In this document: piece after piece, positions 10,333-20,852 of the stretch | Numbering within the stretch: the first letter of the stretch is position 1 | Layout: each line of letters begins with the position of its first letter | Assembly: GCF_011397635.1 (NCBI RefSeq) | Contig: NC_064763.1 | Coordinates: forward strand, 21,465,437-21,529,436 | DNA length: 64,000 nucleotides | Direction: 5' to 3' | Source of the DNA: Epinephelus fuscoguttatus | Taxonomy: Eukaryota > Chordata > Actinopteri > Perciformes > Serranidae | Program-made: the position numbers and the translations under genes | The notes under the pieces: generated by a model | Databases searched by the model: none | The model's input: only the letters and a program-made list of their open reading frames with translations | What the model was told of the DNA's origin: nothing

Positions 10333-13300
10333 TTAACCCCGCTCACAGATGACTTCGATCACACTCTGCTCCATTGGAGCAGGATCCAGGCAGCGGTGGG
10401 CGGAGCTCCCCACTATCTCATCCAGCAGGAAGTGCACGAGGTTCTCATCAGAGACGAAGCGCCACAGGTACATCTGCAGGTAGTGGCAGTCCACCTGGAT
10501 CTGCTGCAGCCCGTAGCGGCCGAAGGTGCGCAGGCGGACACACTCCAGGAATGTCTTTAGACTGATTTTGATAATTCCTGTCATCACGGAGACCTGGGAC
10601 AGTGGAGGGGAGTGTGAGCGTGTGTGTGTGATGTCTTCACTGAATATTACACTACAGTACAGGGATGGGAACTGATAAGATTATATTAATGCCATCATTA
10701 ATTCTGCTTTTTAGTCAATTTTTTTTTATCGAATTCCTTATTTATTCCTGATCAGTTCTGTGTGTAAAAAACAGCAAGGCCTACACAGGCACATACGGCC
10801 AATTTACAGTCACCAATTAACCCTCATGTCTTTGGACTGTGGGAGGAAGCCGGAGCACCCGGAGAGAACCCATGCTGACATGGGGAGAACATGCAAACTT
10901 CACACAAGAGGGCACCCCCACCCTGAATTCGATCACCCCCACCCTGGGTCCGAACCACGAACCCTCTAACCACTGCACCACCGTGCCGAATACTTGTACA
11001 GCATGCACTTTCATTTATGTTTTCTTAGTTGGAGAAAACTCTGCTGAGCCTGCCTACAAGGTGCTAATGTTATTATAACAGGATATTTACCCTCGTACAT
11101 GCTGCTCGGTTGGAAACAGTGGATTCCGTGTGTCAAGTGTCAAATACATGGCATTCCTGGAATATATTCCCATCTTGTGTATAAAGAGGATTCAGGATAT
11201 TGCTGGTGTCTCCAACCTTTAAATTACTTTACAGACTTTACAAGCAGCACTGCTGTCGTCTTTCTTTGTGAAATGAAGTCACGCTTTGTAGGGCAATCAT
11301 AGCAAAACAATGACTGTCCAAAAAAATGAGTAAAGCTGAAAATTTGAAACTATTATCATGTTTCAAAGTACCTGTATGGACCCTACAAACCAACTGGTAC
11401 CACAGAATCCTAGGTTCTATATCGTAGGCAGATTTTGCCACCTTAGACGGTACCAAACTCTGGCCCGGTCCATGGACTATACGGAGTGAGGCAGACCTTC
11501 ACTCACCTTGTTGAACTCCACTGAGCTGAAGATGTCGATCCTCTCAGAGAACAGCTTGTGTATGTTGCTCAGTAGATTAGTATCCATGGGAGCACTGCAG
11601 GCAGACGAAAAACAAATCACTTAACAAAAATACACAATTAGAACAATGACCTTATTCTACTGATTAAAGACAACTCAGTCACAATTGACCCCCCTGCAGT
11701 GAAGGTGACGATGGTAATACAAATTAGCTGCCTGCGTATGTTCGTATGCCTGTCACACACAGTATCTCACCAAACCACTGATATACAGACAGAATAATGC
11801 AGAGGAATAAAAGAACAGTATGTAATGTCTACTGCTAGTTAACATTAGGTGGGGGATTCATGGGGAAATTCACTGTTTTCACTCTTGCTTGTCATTAACA
11901 CACAGGTCCAAAAGACACACACATGCACAAACAGGACCTATACATGCACAAAGTGGAGAGATGTCAGAGTGAGGGGGCTGCCCTTGGTGAGGCGCCCCAA
12001 GCGGTTGGGGGGTTCGGTGCCTTGCTCAAGGGCACCTCGGCAGTGCCCAGGAGGTGAATTGGCACCTCTCCAGCCACCAGTCCACGCTCCATATTTGGTC
12101 TGGACAGGGACTTGAACAGGCAACCCTCCAGTTCCCAACCCAAGTCCCCATGGACTGAGCCACTGCTGCCCCACTCTACCGTTAGTGAGTATAACTTTGT
12201 GACACTATTTGATTCTTTCTTCACTCTTTAACGTATCACCAGGGGTCTTATTTATAAAGCAGTGCGTAGGATCTATACTACAAGTGTAACAGACAAAAGC
12301 AAACAATGGTGTGTGCAAAATAATATACGACAATTTCTACAATGAGGCTGTGTCGCCACTTTCCCACCTCCAAAATGTTTCTAAGCATGGATTAAAGTTT
12401 CTCCCATCAAGTCTGTTTATATAGATCACAACTTTTCCGCAGGAAGTGGCGTACGCCTCTTTTAGGCACCGTTTTGTGCGTACACAGTGTTTATAAATGA
12501 GACCCCTGGTGTGCCCTGTGTTTCCTGAGAAGTTAGAACAAGACAGTGACGGGGTTATGACACCATTGACAGGCAACCAAATGAATACAATTACAACATT
12601 TTCGGGGTTTGAACATTATTGGAAACTTTTTGGATGATGTAAGAACACAACTCAACAAAATATATAACATGGGTCTATTTTTTTTTTCCTTTGAATGTGG
12701 AAATGTTACATATTATACCCTTAAAGGTGGATGTGAGTAACTGGTGACAGTTTCAAGAGTAAATAGTGACGGATCTTGGCTCGCCCACAGCTTATCTTTA
12801 CATATTTCCATCCTAAATTATGCATCTTAAATATCAGAGAAATGTCAAAGACACACTTCATGAAATCCAAGACATCGCTCTACCCCTGACTGAGTCTTTA
12901 AATATGTTACAATGCCATCATTAAACCAAGCAAAGCTAAAACTGCTGAAGGACTGCACTTTATACCATCACATCACCAGTTTATTTCCAGCTCATTTACC
13001 TTGGAGTGTAGCTGGCAGCATAGCGCGCTTGCTGCCTCGAGCTGCTGTAGACAGAGAAAGTTCTTTTGCTGGAGTCGCTGCTGTGTGCTTTCCTCACGCC
13101 TTCTTCATACAACAGACCAACCTATGGTAGAGCACAGATGGTTCACAACACAGCCTACTCAAGCATGGTGACGACAGCGTAATGAGTGGACTTATGGACG
13201 TAACACAGATGAAGATATCGTTTTCTGTGACCTGCACGTCAATCGAGGTGGTGTCCTCCACTACTCTCTTCATCACAGCCCGGACATTTCGGGGCTCGAT

Positions 13301-16300
13301 AGTGTTGACCCAGTCTCGTGTTTCGACGCTTTTTCTTAACATTTGGGAGATGATCAGGCCCTGAACCTGCAGAAAATAAGGTTGTTTGTGGAATTATTTT
13401 TGAGCACAGATGTCGCTCTTTTTCCTCAGTAAGAAAAGCAACTCAGTGAATGTTTCAACCTACCTTTACGTAGTGGTTCAGCAGTTTCTGTGCTGCCTCT
13501 CTGGCTTCCGCACATAAAGTTGTAACAGGTGTTACAGGACTGTGATGCTGAGAAAGAACAAAAAGAAGAAGATCTGTATTTAGATGGCAGCGAAACAGAT
13601 TATCGTTTGGGGTTTTTTAAAAATGCACTGAAAAATAGTACAGATTAGTCCCACTTCTCAGGACTGATGCACTAAAATGCAACTTTGAAGCATCTATCTG
13701 AAGTTAATTACTGTATTTTACAGTGAAATGTGGACTTTTGTGTATGTCTCTGCATTTATAAGGGGACAAGCCATTTACCTGCGCAAGGAACTGTTCATCT
13801 GTGAGAGTGAGTATGTAGGAGATAGTGGAGGTTTCATAGTCCAAGCAGAGGCGCGAGAGCAGCAACAGAAGGGCCGGGGGAGTCGAACCTCCCTTGTCTC
13901 CCGCGCTCTCACAAAACTGTCGAGAGGACTGGCACACAAACTTTATAAAGCTCACCACCAGGCTCTCACGTACACCCTGGCTGCAGAATTCACCCTACGA
14001 GGAGGAGACAGGCAGAAACAGCTGTCACTCTCACTATGGGGTAAAGTGGAAAATGATTTCCTGGGGCAAGCTGTTAGCTGGCAAATAGACAGAAAAGCGA
14101 TTCACCTTGAAGTACGGCTTGTTGGAGAATGTAATGTCCTTAGCTGTGAAGAGATGCACTGATGCCAACACTGACTTTATCTGATTGAGAATGGAAGCTG
14201 ACAGGGAGGAGAGCAGCTCTGGCAAGCTGATCGGAGCGTCTCTGCCAGAGGCCGCCCCGCCTAGAAGAGCTCCGCCTCCAGCCACAGAAGCACCGGCCAC
14301 AGAGAGGCGAGGTGTCGCCAGGGCTTGCCTCACGTCCGTCAAGCTGTCCATGTAGAAGCTCTGCAGGGCAGAGAGGTACTGCTTCACTCGCTCTGTTGCG
14401 GCCCGGATCACAATTTCACTCCCCTGGTTTGGCACGGCGGAGCCTGGCAGCAGTTTGGCCACAGCCTGGAGTCTCCGGTAGAAGCGGTCGAGTGCACGGA
14501 CCAGGAGGGAGTTATCTCCGACCCCTTTCTCCTCTTGTATCCTCCGCTCCACCAGCGAGAAATACCTAGCAGCAAGGTCATCCACAAAGGCGTGCAACTT
14601 ACCATTAGCCATCTGAGGAATATTTTTGGAGGCTAGCTCTCCTGTCTGAGCGTGGTTGATAAATAGTTCCTGATAAGATGTTATTACTAAACATAAGCTG
14701 CTGACAAATTCATTGCAGCCTCTGTCGATGAATTCCAGGATGTCGGTGTTTGAGGTGGGAGAAGGCATAGTGCTCGTGTTGGGGGAGTTATCAGTCGGAG
14801 ATTCAGCGGCTGCAGTGGATGACAGCACGCGTGCAGAAGCATCTTTCACGGCCGAGGCAGAGGGGTATGGTCTTATCTCTGCTTCCAGACCCTGGAGGTC
14901 CGACTCCAGCCGAGACCGCGCATGGCTTAGGAATTTATCACAGAGCTCCTCGGCTGGCTCATCCAACTGTAGCAGCAGCTCCACACACTCTGATAAATCT
15001 TTAGCGCTTGACCCGCCATCCCTTTAGGACAACAACAGAACAGGAAGAAACAGAAGATCAACGGGGAATGTAACGAATAGACACAAATAAGAAATATCTG
15101 TAAAGATTTTAAAATTAAAACAGGCAGGTACAACATTCATTAGTGACAAAACATCTGCGTTACAGCAAATTAATTGACTTTTTAGTCGAGCAGCATGAAT
15201 ATCTGCAATATACAATAGAGCAAATTTGCAGTATTAGTTTGAGTTAGTGATGGGCAGACCAATTCTTATCACAGAATCAGTCCCTACAGGATGTCACGAT
15301 TCGTTATCAACGTGTTGTTTTAACACTCGACTGCACTGCCCCATGTTACAACACGTTAGGGATTCATGAGCACTCTGATGTTTGGCAGGCCGACCTGACA
15401 CATACGAGACACTAAGAGGAGTTGTTCATAAAGATTTGTTTGTTTATTTTTGCCCATCAATAGTTAGAGTAAAATCAGGGTAGAATATTTGCAACAATCT
15501 GTATTTAATCCAAATTTGTTTCTATGGTTCATACTCTCTCGGTGCTCTTGTCGCTCACGTCTCTTGCTAGAGGTAGAGTGACTCTTAAGTGTTTCATTTC
15601 CTCACAGCGGCGTCTCTAATCTGAATTTAGGTTGAGAGTTTCCTACCTGAACTTCTGCCGCAGCTCCTGTGCCAGCTTATCCATGATGGCGTGACAATCA
15701 TCCTGAATTCCTTTGAAGGAGGGCAGGTGGCTGTACTGCTGCAGCACGCAGCGGGCACGGCGGTGGGATCTCACTGCCTGAGCGTAGGCCTGCAGCTCCA
15801 GACACTTATTTAATCTAGCAGGCAGCTCGAACAGAAACTGCAGCTTCCTCAACAGAGTGTGAACCCCTGGGGTGGAACATGGCAAGACCAAAATATGAAT
15901 ATAACCATCATGAAGCCCCCACCCCCGACAACTGACTCAACAAAACAAACCTCCAATTCAGGTCTCACCTGAGAGCTTTGTGATCTGTGCATGCTGGTCT
16001 TGAAGAGTCCCGCTGATACGAGCACTGAACTCAGTGATTGCTGCCATGTTAGCAGACAGGCAATCCATTTCATCCTCCATCTTTTTAAAGTCGTTCTTCA
16101 TCTTTCTTATGGTGTCTGGAAAAACATGGAGAGACGGGTCAACTTACTGTCCACATGTGCACAATCAAATCTGACAACATTTTAACAGTTAATTCACACA
16201 GACCGAGACGTTCCCTCACCTGTCGCAGATATAAACTTGTTGTAGTTTTCATACACCAGCGTCTGCATATCGCTGTCCAGAGAGCGGATCTGCTTGACCA

Positions 16301-18545
16301 TGCAGGTCTCCTGGTCCATCAGCTCGGCAAGAGAGCACTCCCTTCTGAGCTGCATTGAGATGAAAAACACACAGCGGTCACAACCACACTCAAAACCAGT
16401 GCATATGAAATACAAAGTCAAACAAAAAATTATTGTTTCATGGGCAGATTATGAGACAGGCCAGGAGGGACCCCTGACAATGGACCCCCAGGGCACAGAT
16501 ATGCAAAAGGCCCCATCACCCCTCCTACACAGCAGCAACATACACAGACTTTGTGGTGGTTTTGCTTCTTTTTGTTGTTGTTTTGTGTGTCTTTGTACTT
16601 GGTACGCATCTTGTTGTTGTTATGCGTCTCTGTAGTGATGTTGTGTGTGGTAATTTTGTGTTTCTTTGTGTCTCTTCATGGTTGTTTGCACTTTTTTGTT
16701 GTCAGTTTGTGTCTCTTTGCAGTTCCTTTGCATCTTTATGTGGTCTTTTTGAACCTCTTCCTGGTCGGTAGGTGTTCATTTGAGTGACATTTTGCAGGTG
16801 TAGGCCAGGAGAAGCCGTTCAGTAATCCATTGATTCATTGAGTATATCTTTGTTATTCATAAAGCAGCTTTCTTAATAACTTATTTATGTGTGACTACCA
16901 TTCCTCCACAAGAAAAGAGTGCAATATAGGCATAGCATTACAGTTTTGTATGTTTACTGGTGAACTGTTGTGTAAAAAGTGGGTATAATGTCCAGCCTAG
17001 GGTTGCAACAGTATGAGATTTAAATGGTGCGATAACCATCTCAGAAAATATCATGGTTTCACTATATCGAAGTATTACAGAATTCATATTATCATCAGTC
17101 AAATGACCCTTAAAAGGAATGAAAACAGAAGGGTTATTGTTGGTTGAACAAACTTTTTATGACTGTAACTGAAACTTGAAATCGTTTTCTTAATGTAAGT
17201 ATATGCAACAAGTCTTCCCTTTTGAAATAACTAAATTAAAGGTTAGATTCAACGTCGACTTGCCTTGTTTTTCAATATCTAGACAAGCAAATGTCCCCAG
17301 TGTAACAACCATCAACTTTTACATCACGGAATATCTTGAAACCAGAATATCACTGCAACCCTGGTCCAGTCCACTTCATTCTGTGCCATTTCCATGAGAT
17401 ATAATGTCAGTTAAAAGAGCACTGAGTCATTTGTGCATTGGTAAAGAGAGATGAATTATACCCCCACTTAGTTTGTGGTTCTTTAGCCTTTATCCTAAGA
17501 CCTCATATCTAATCACAACCATCCACATTTTTACACACCAAAGGAAACTTGTGTAATCGCTCTAAAAGGAACTCTTGGCGATGGTCAGATGCATCAGAGT
17601 CATTCCATTAGTCCTGGGCTCCTATGTCCTATGCCATGAAATGTCAAAACGTTTTTTTAATTCGATGTATAGGCTGCACATTTTTACCATTGTAGAATGC
17701 AATAATCACTTTCGGCGTACAGCAATGACAAAAGAAAATCTGTATGTTAAAAATAATCTCATTATATAATCTAACATTGTCAGGGATTATCTTTGAAGTT
17801 TAAATTGCAAAAGAATGAAGTGATATCATCATTTCAAATGCAGTTTGAATGGTAAAAATCAGTTTAACCTCTGTGGAGGCAGAGACACCTGCCTTGCCCA
17901 CAAATTTAAGGGTGTAGGTTTCAGAGTGTAACATCAATGGGCTGTAAACTGCAGGTGAGTGATTACAACATATTGACACAGGGAAACATACATTACTGTG
18001 AACATAAAACCCTTTAAAAGGTATCCTTAATGTGTCATATTATAAGGATACTGAGCTGGGGAACACTGGGAAGCATAGCTGCAGATGCATCACAGACACT
18101 CACGTTTCCCTTCATTCAAATATTGTAATATTTCCCTACCACACTGCAGAAAATGGCACCCTGGGTATTGATGTTTCTGTGCAGTAAATGATACTGGGTT
18201 TGATACACATGACAGCAGCATACTAGGCCTATACATTAGCAGCTCCTGTTAACACTAATGTCTCATTGTTATTAGCATACAGTGCAGAAGCCTTAATGTG
18301 ATCTGTGTCACAATGGACAGACATGACAGATGAAGAAAGCAGTGGTCTCTCACCTTGTTGAGGAAATGCTCCGGGTCAAAATGCGGCCCGTTGATGTCGC
18401 AGGGATCCAAGGACTCCGCCTGCTCCGCGGCCTTTCCTTCTTCATTTATCCCGTAGTAGAGCTTCAACATGCCGTGCACCCTGCGCCTCCTGCCGGGGCC
18501 GGGCTCCCCGGGCACCGCCACCAAGCCGTCCGCCTCACCGTCCAT
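10333..18545 (-). CDS. vps51: Vps51 (fat-free), subunit of the GARP/EARP tethering complexes
   Basis: Vps51 joins Vps52 and Vps53 with Vps54 (GARP) or Vps50 (EARP) to tether endosome-derived vesicles at the trans-Golgi network and recycling endosomes. In zebrafish the gene is known as fat-free. Eleven exons: 18545-18354, 16349-16220, 16115-15969, 15866-15647, 15021-14106, 13994-13779, 13547-13464, 13366-13232, 13121-13000, 11594-11507, 10593-10333. They join in one frame to 836 aa (human 782). Signature blocks in order are [27 protein letters not shown] (Vps51 N-terminal helical region, about residues 55-150), [69 protein letters not shown] and [21 protein letters not shown] start at ATG 18545; the frame is open 12 nt further but has no ATG there. 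A Ser/Thr/Ala-rich insert near residues 280-305 accounts for part of the extra length. Confidence 0.95.
10760..10995. repeat. Common fish interspersed repeat (CTTTGGACTGTGGGAGGAAG type)
   Basis: Contains GGCCAATTTACAGTCACCAA, CTTTGGACTGTGGGAGGAAG, GAGAACCCATGCTGACATGG, GGAGAACATGCAAACTTCAC and ACCACTGCACCACCGTGCCG. This order marks a very abundant SINE-like repeat of teleosts. It is in intron 10 of vps51. Confidence 0.8.
11985..12180. repeat. Common fish interspersed repeat (CTTGCTCAAGGGCACCT type)
   Basis: Contains GGTGCCTTGCTCAAGGGCACC, CCCAGGAGGTGAATTGGCAC, CCAGTCCACGCTCCATA and GGACTGAGCCACTGC, the usual order of an abundant teleost repeat. A short piece of similar sequence (GTTGCTCAAGGGCACCTACA) occurs near 45610. 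Confidence 0.75.
12238..12510. mobile_element. MITE with ACCAGGGGTCTYATTTATAAA terminal repeats
   Basis: A 273-bp element. The left end ACCAGGGGTCTTATTTATAAA and the inverse of the right end ACCAGGGGTCTCATTTATAAA differ at one base over 21. It has no coding capacity and lies in intron 9 of vps51. The type resembles hAT-derived MITEs, but no target duplication was established. Confidence 0.75.
16550..16800. repeat. T/G-rich degenerate minisatellite
   Basis: Repeated variants of TTTTGTGTCTCTTTG and TGTTGTTATGCGTCTCTGTAG on the plus strand, in intron 1 of vps51. Open frames here come from the low-complexity composition. Confidence 0.65.
16997..17364. mobile_element. hAT-like MITE with CTAGGGTTGCAAC ends
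   Basis: The left end is CTAGGGTTGCAACAGTATGAG and the inverse of the right end is CCAGGGTTGCAGTGATATTC. The ends match over about 12 bases. Internal phrases GCGATAACCATCTCAGAAAATATCATGG and TTTCACTATATCG are typical of a common teleost hAT-derived element. It is 368 bp and non-coding. Confidence 0.65.
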
Positions 18546-18799
18546 ACTGTGCGACACCGGCCAGCTGAGAAATGTACAAACAAAATGACGGTAAACAAAG
18601 ATGACGGGCGTCCAGCTGGCAGGAGAAGACAGACAACCACTGCCGGAAAACGCTCACTGCTTGCTCTAAAGTGACTGATATTCGTGTAGCGTATCTCTCT
18701 GCTCTTAACAAGAGAGATTTTAAATTAAGAATTCAAAAAAATGAACTGGAAAATGTCATATTTCTTCTAATACAAACGTACACAGGGAGCTAGCTTGAA

Positions 18800-18910
18800 A
18801 ATGTCACTGCTTCCGGGTTCGTAGCCTATCCGGTGTTACGTCGTCAAAGAGTACGTGAAGGCAAGAGAGTTATCTGAAAGTACTTCCGGTCTGACAACCC
18901 GGAAGTGCAC
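18800..18910 (-). promoter_or_regulatory. Candidate vps51 promoter with clustered ETS sites
   Basis: About 260-360 bp upstream of the vps51 ATG lie ACTTCCGG (18882-18889) and CCGGAAGT (18899-18906), an inverted pair 9 bp apart. A third CTTCCGG sits at about 18810. ETS/GABP pairs of this kind are common in housekeeping promoters without TATA boxes. The transcription start is not known from sequence. Confidence 0.45.
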
Positions 18911-19289
18911 TACTACGAACGTAACACAAGATATTACGCTTAATTGGTACCTAACGAGGAAATTTCGTTGTTACAGCAGCAGTAGTACAGATAAATAAAG
19001 AAAATAGAATTAAAAAAAGATAAGAGATAACATAAAGTAAAATAAGCAATGAATTGAAAATGAATATTATATTATTATATTAAAAAACATTATGATTGCA
19101 TGGGATATGAGATTAAAAACATAAGCCGAAAGGTAATATGGTATTGTACCATAGTATGGAATAAAATATTTGATTGTACTCTATTCTATGTTATATTGCT
19201 GCTTATTGTATTGTTTTATGTCATGTCATGTCATGTCACGTATTATATTACTACTTTTCACATATGTGCCTCCCATATTTTAAATTTTG

Positions 19290-19760
19290 CTGCAGGGGTA
19301 CAGGGCTTACAAGAATATAACACTGCTCACACTATACAGAATAGAGCCATATGATTGTTTCTGGGCATTTCCAGATTTGCTGAAATAGAAATGGGCTGGG
19401 TACCAGGAGTAGTGCAACAAAAATGTGACATGATCCAATTGTGGAACAATAGAGTACATAAAGAGCTCTGCTTAATCTTTGAGAAGGAGGACATGGTGTA
19501 GATTTACAGGAATAACTTACACCACATTTTTGACTCATAAAAAAAAAAAAAGAAGCTGTTATTGTAATCTGAAGAGAAAAGGTTCGAAAACATTCTTTCG
19601 TTGCACAGCTGAGAGCTGGTATTCTTCCTCTGGCCATTGAGATTGTGCTATTAAACAACATTCAGAAAGAAAACAGAATGTGTGAGTTATGTGGTTTGGG
19701 TGAAATGGAAAGGGAATCCCATTTTCTTTTATACTGTACAAATTTTGATGACTTAGAAGA
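19290..19760 (+). mobile_element. LINE fragment, end of reverse transcriptase ORF with zinc knuckle
   Basis: Plus-strand frames contain IQNRAI, EMGWVPGVVQQKCDMIQLWN and, after an A-run frameshift at 19540-19552, AQLRAGILPLAIEI, ENRMCELCGLGEMERESHFLLYC. The C-x2-C..H..C pattern is the zinc-knuckle end of a fish non-LTR retrotransposon ORF. It has frameshifts and lacks the upstream domains. Confidence 0.7.
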
Positions 19761-20009
19761 GTGAGTGTTCCATGAAATGGCTCGTCTAAACCCTGACATC
19801 TTCTGTTGCTCAGAGGACAAGTAGCTATAATTTTGTTGTTCTGTTTAATTTTGTTGCAAAAGCCTGGATGAGAAGGTAAGAAAGTTTGTTTAAATCATTA
19901 CTTTAGATTTTTTTCAGGGCTATACAGTAAATACCTTTGTGAGCGACTATGTGCAGTGGTTTTGTTGCTTTGCTCCTTTTTCTGTCCTTTTAATGTTGTC
20001 TGAAAATAA

Positions 20010-20740
20010 ACACAAATAGCTAATCAGCCAATCACATGGCAGCAACTCAATGCATTTAGGCATGTAGACATGGTCAAGACGACCTGCTGAAGTTCAAACT
20101 GAGCATCAGAATGGGAAAGAAAGGTGATTTAAGTGACTTTGAACGTGGCATGGTTGTTGGTGCCAGACAGGCTGGTCTTCTCATGCACGACCATCTCTAG
20201 GGTTTACAGAGGATGGTCTGAAAAAGGAAATATCCAGTGAGCAGCAGTTCTCTGACTGAAAATGCCTTGTTGATGCCAGAGGTCAGAGGAGAATGGCCAG
20301 ACTGGTTCAAGATGACAGAAAGGCAACAGCAACTCAAATAACCACTCATTACAACCAAGGTATACAGAAGACCATCTCTGAACCAACAACACGTCCAACC
20401 TTGAAGCAGATGGGCTACAGCAGCAGGAGACCACAGCAGGTGCCACTCCTGTCAGCTAACAACAGGAAACTGAGGCTACAGTTCACACAGGCTCACCAAA
20501 ACTGGACAATAGAAGATTGGAAAAACGTTGCCTGGTCTGATGAGTCTGGATTTCTGCTGCCACATTCAGATGGTAGGGTCAGAATTTGGCATAAACAACA
20601 TGAAGCATGGATCCATCCTGCCTTGTATCAACAGTTCAGGCTTGTTGAATCTATGCCACCAAGAATTAAGGCACTTCTGAAGGCAAAGGGGTCCAGTGCG
20701 GTACTAGCAAGGTGTACCTAATAAAGTGGCTGGTGAGTTC
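20010..20740 (+). mobile_element. Decayed Tc1/mariner transposon with internal deletion
   Basis: Frame pieces MGKKGDLSDFERGMVVGARQ (from about 20111) and a 142-codon stretch from 20293 with NWTIEDWKNVAWSDESGF identify a Tc1 transposase. WSDES carries the first catalytic Asp. After HEAWIHPA the frame jumps to an end piece, so the segment with the second Asp and the Glu is deleted. The right end reads GTACCTAATAAAGTGGC, the usual end of this family. No matching left terminal repeat was seen. It is not functional. Confidence 0.8.
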
Positions 20741-20846
20741 ATACAAAATATATCAACACATCCAGCAGAAAAACACTAAAGAAGGAAAACACTACTAAAC
20801 ACACTTAAACAAACATCTTCAGAGTAATGGGCCCACTTTGCATCTG

Positions 20847-20852
20847 TTTATT
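20847..20852 (-). terminator. Candidate distal polyadenylation signal, frmd8
   Basis: AATAAA on the minus strand just before the Tc1 relic. If used it gives frmd8 a 3' UTR of about 3.3 kb. Nearer hexamers also occur (about 22820 and 23143), so several transcript ends are possible. Confidence 0.35.

Larger units (their letters stand above)
18911..20830. other. vps51-frmd8 intergenic spacer
   Basis: Holds A/T-rich unique sequence (18960-19280), a LINE relic and a Tc1 relic listed separately. No host gene was recognised. Confidence 0.6.

Noticed and set aside
13728-14162. 144-codon plus-strand frame
   Set aside because: It is antisense to vps51 exons 5 and 6, which have matching splice sites and strong protein similarity.
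18546-18557. vps51 start four codons further upstream (MSHSMDG)
   Set aside because: The first triplet is GTG, not ATG; the first real ATG in frame is at 18545.
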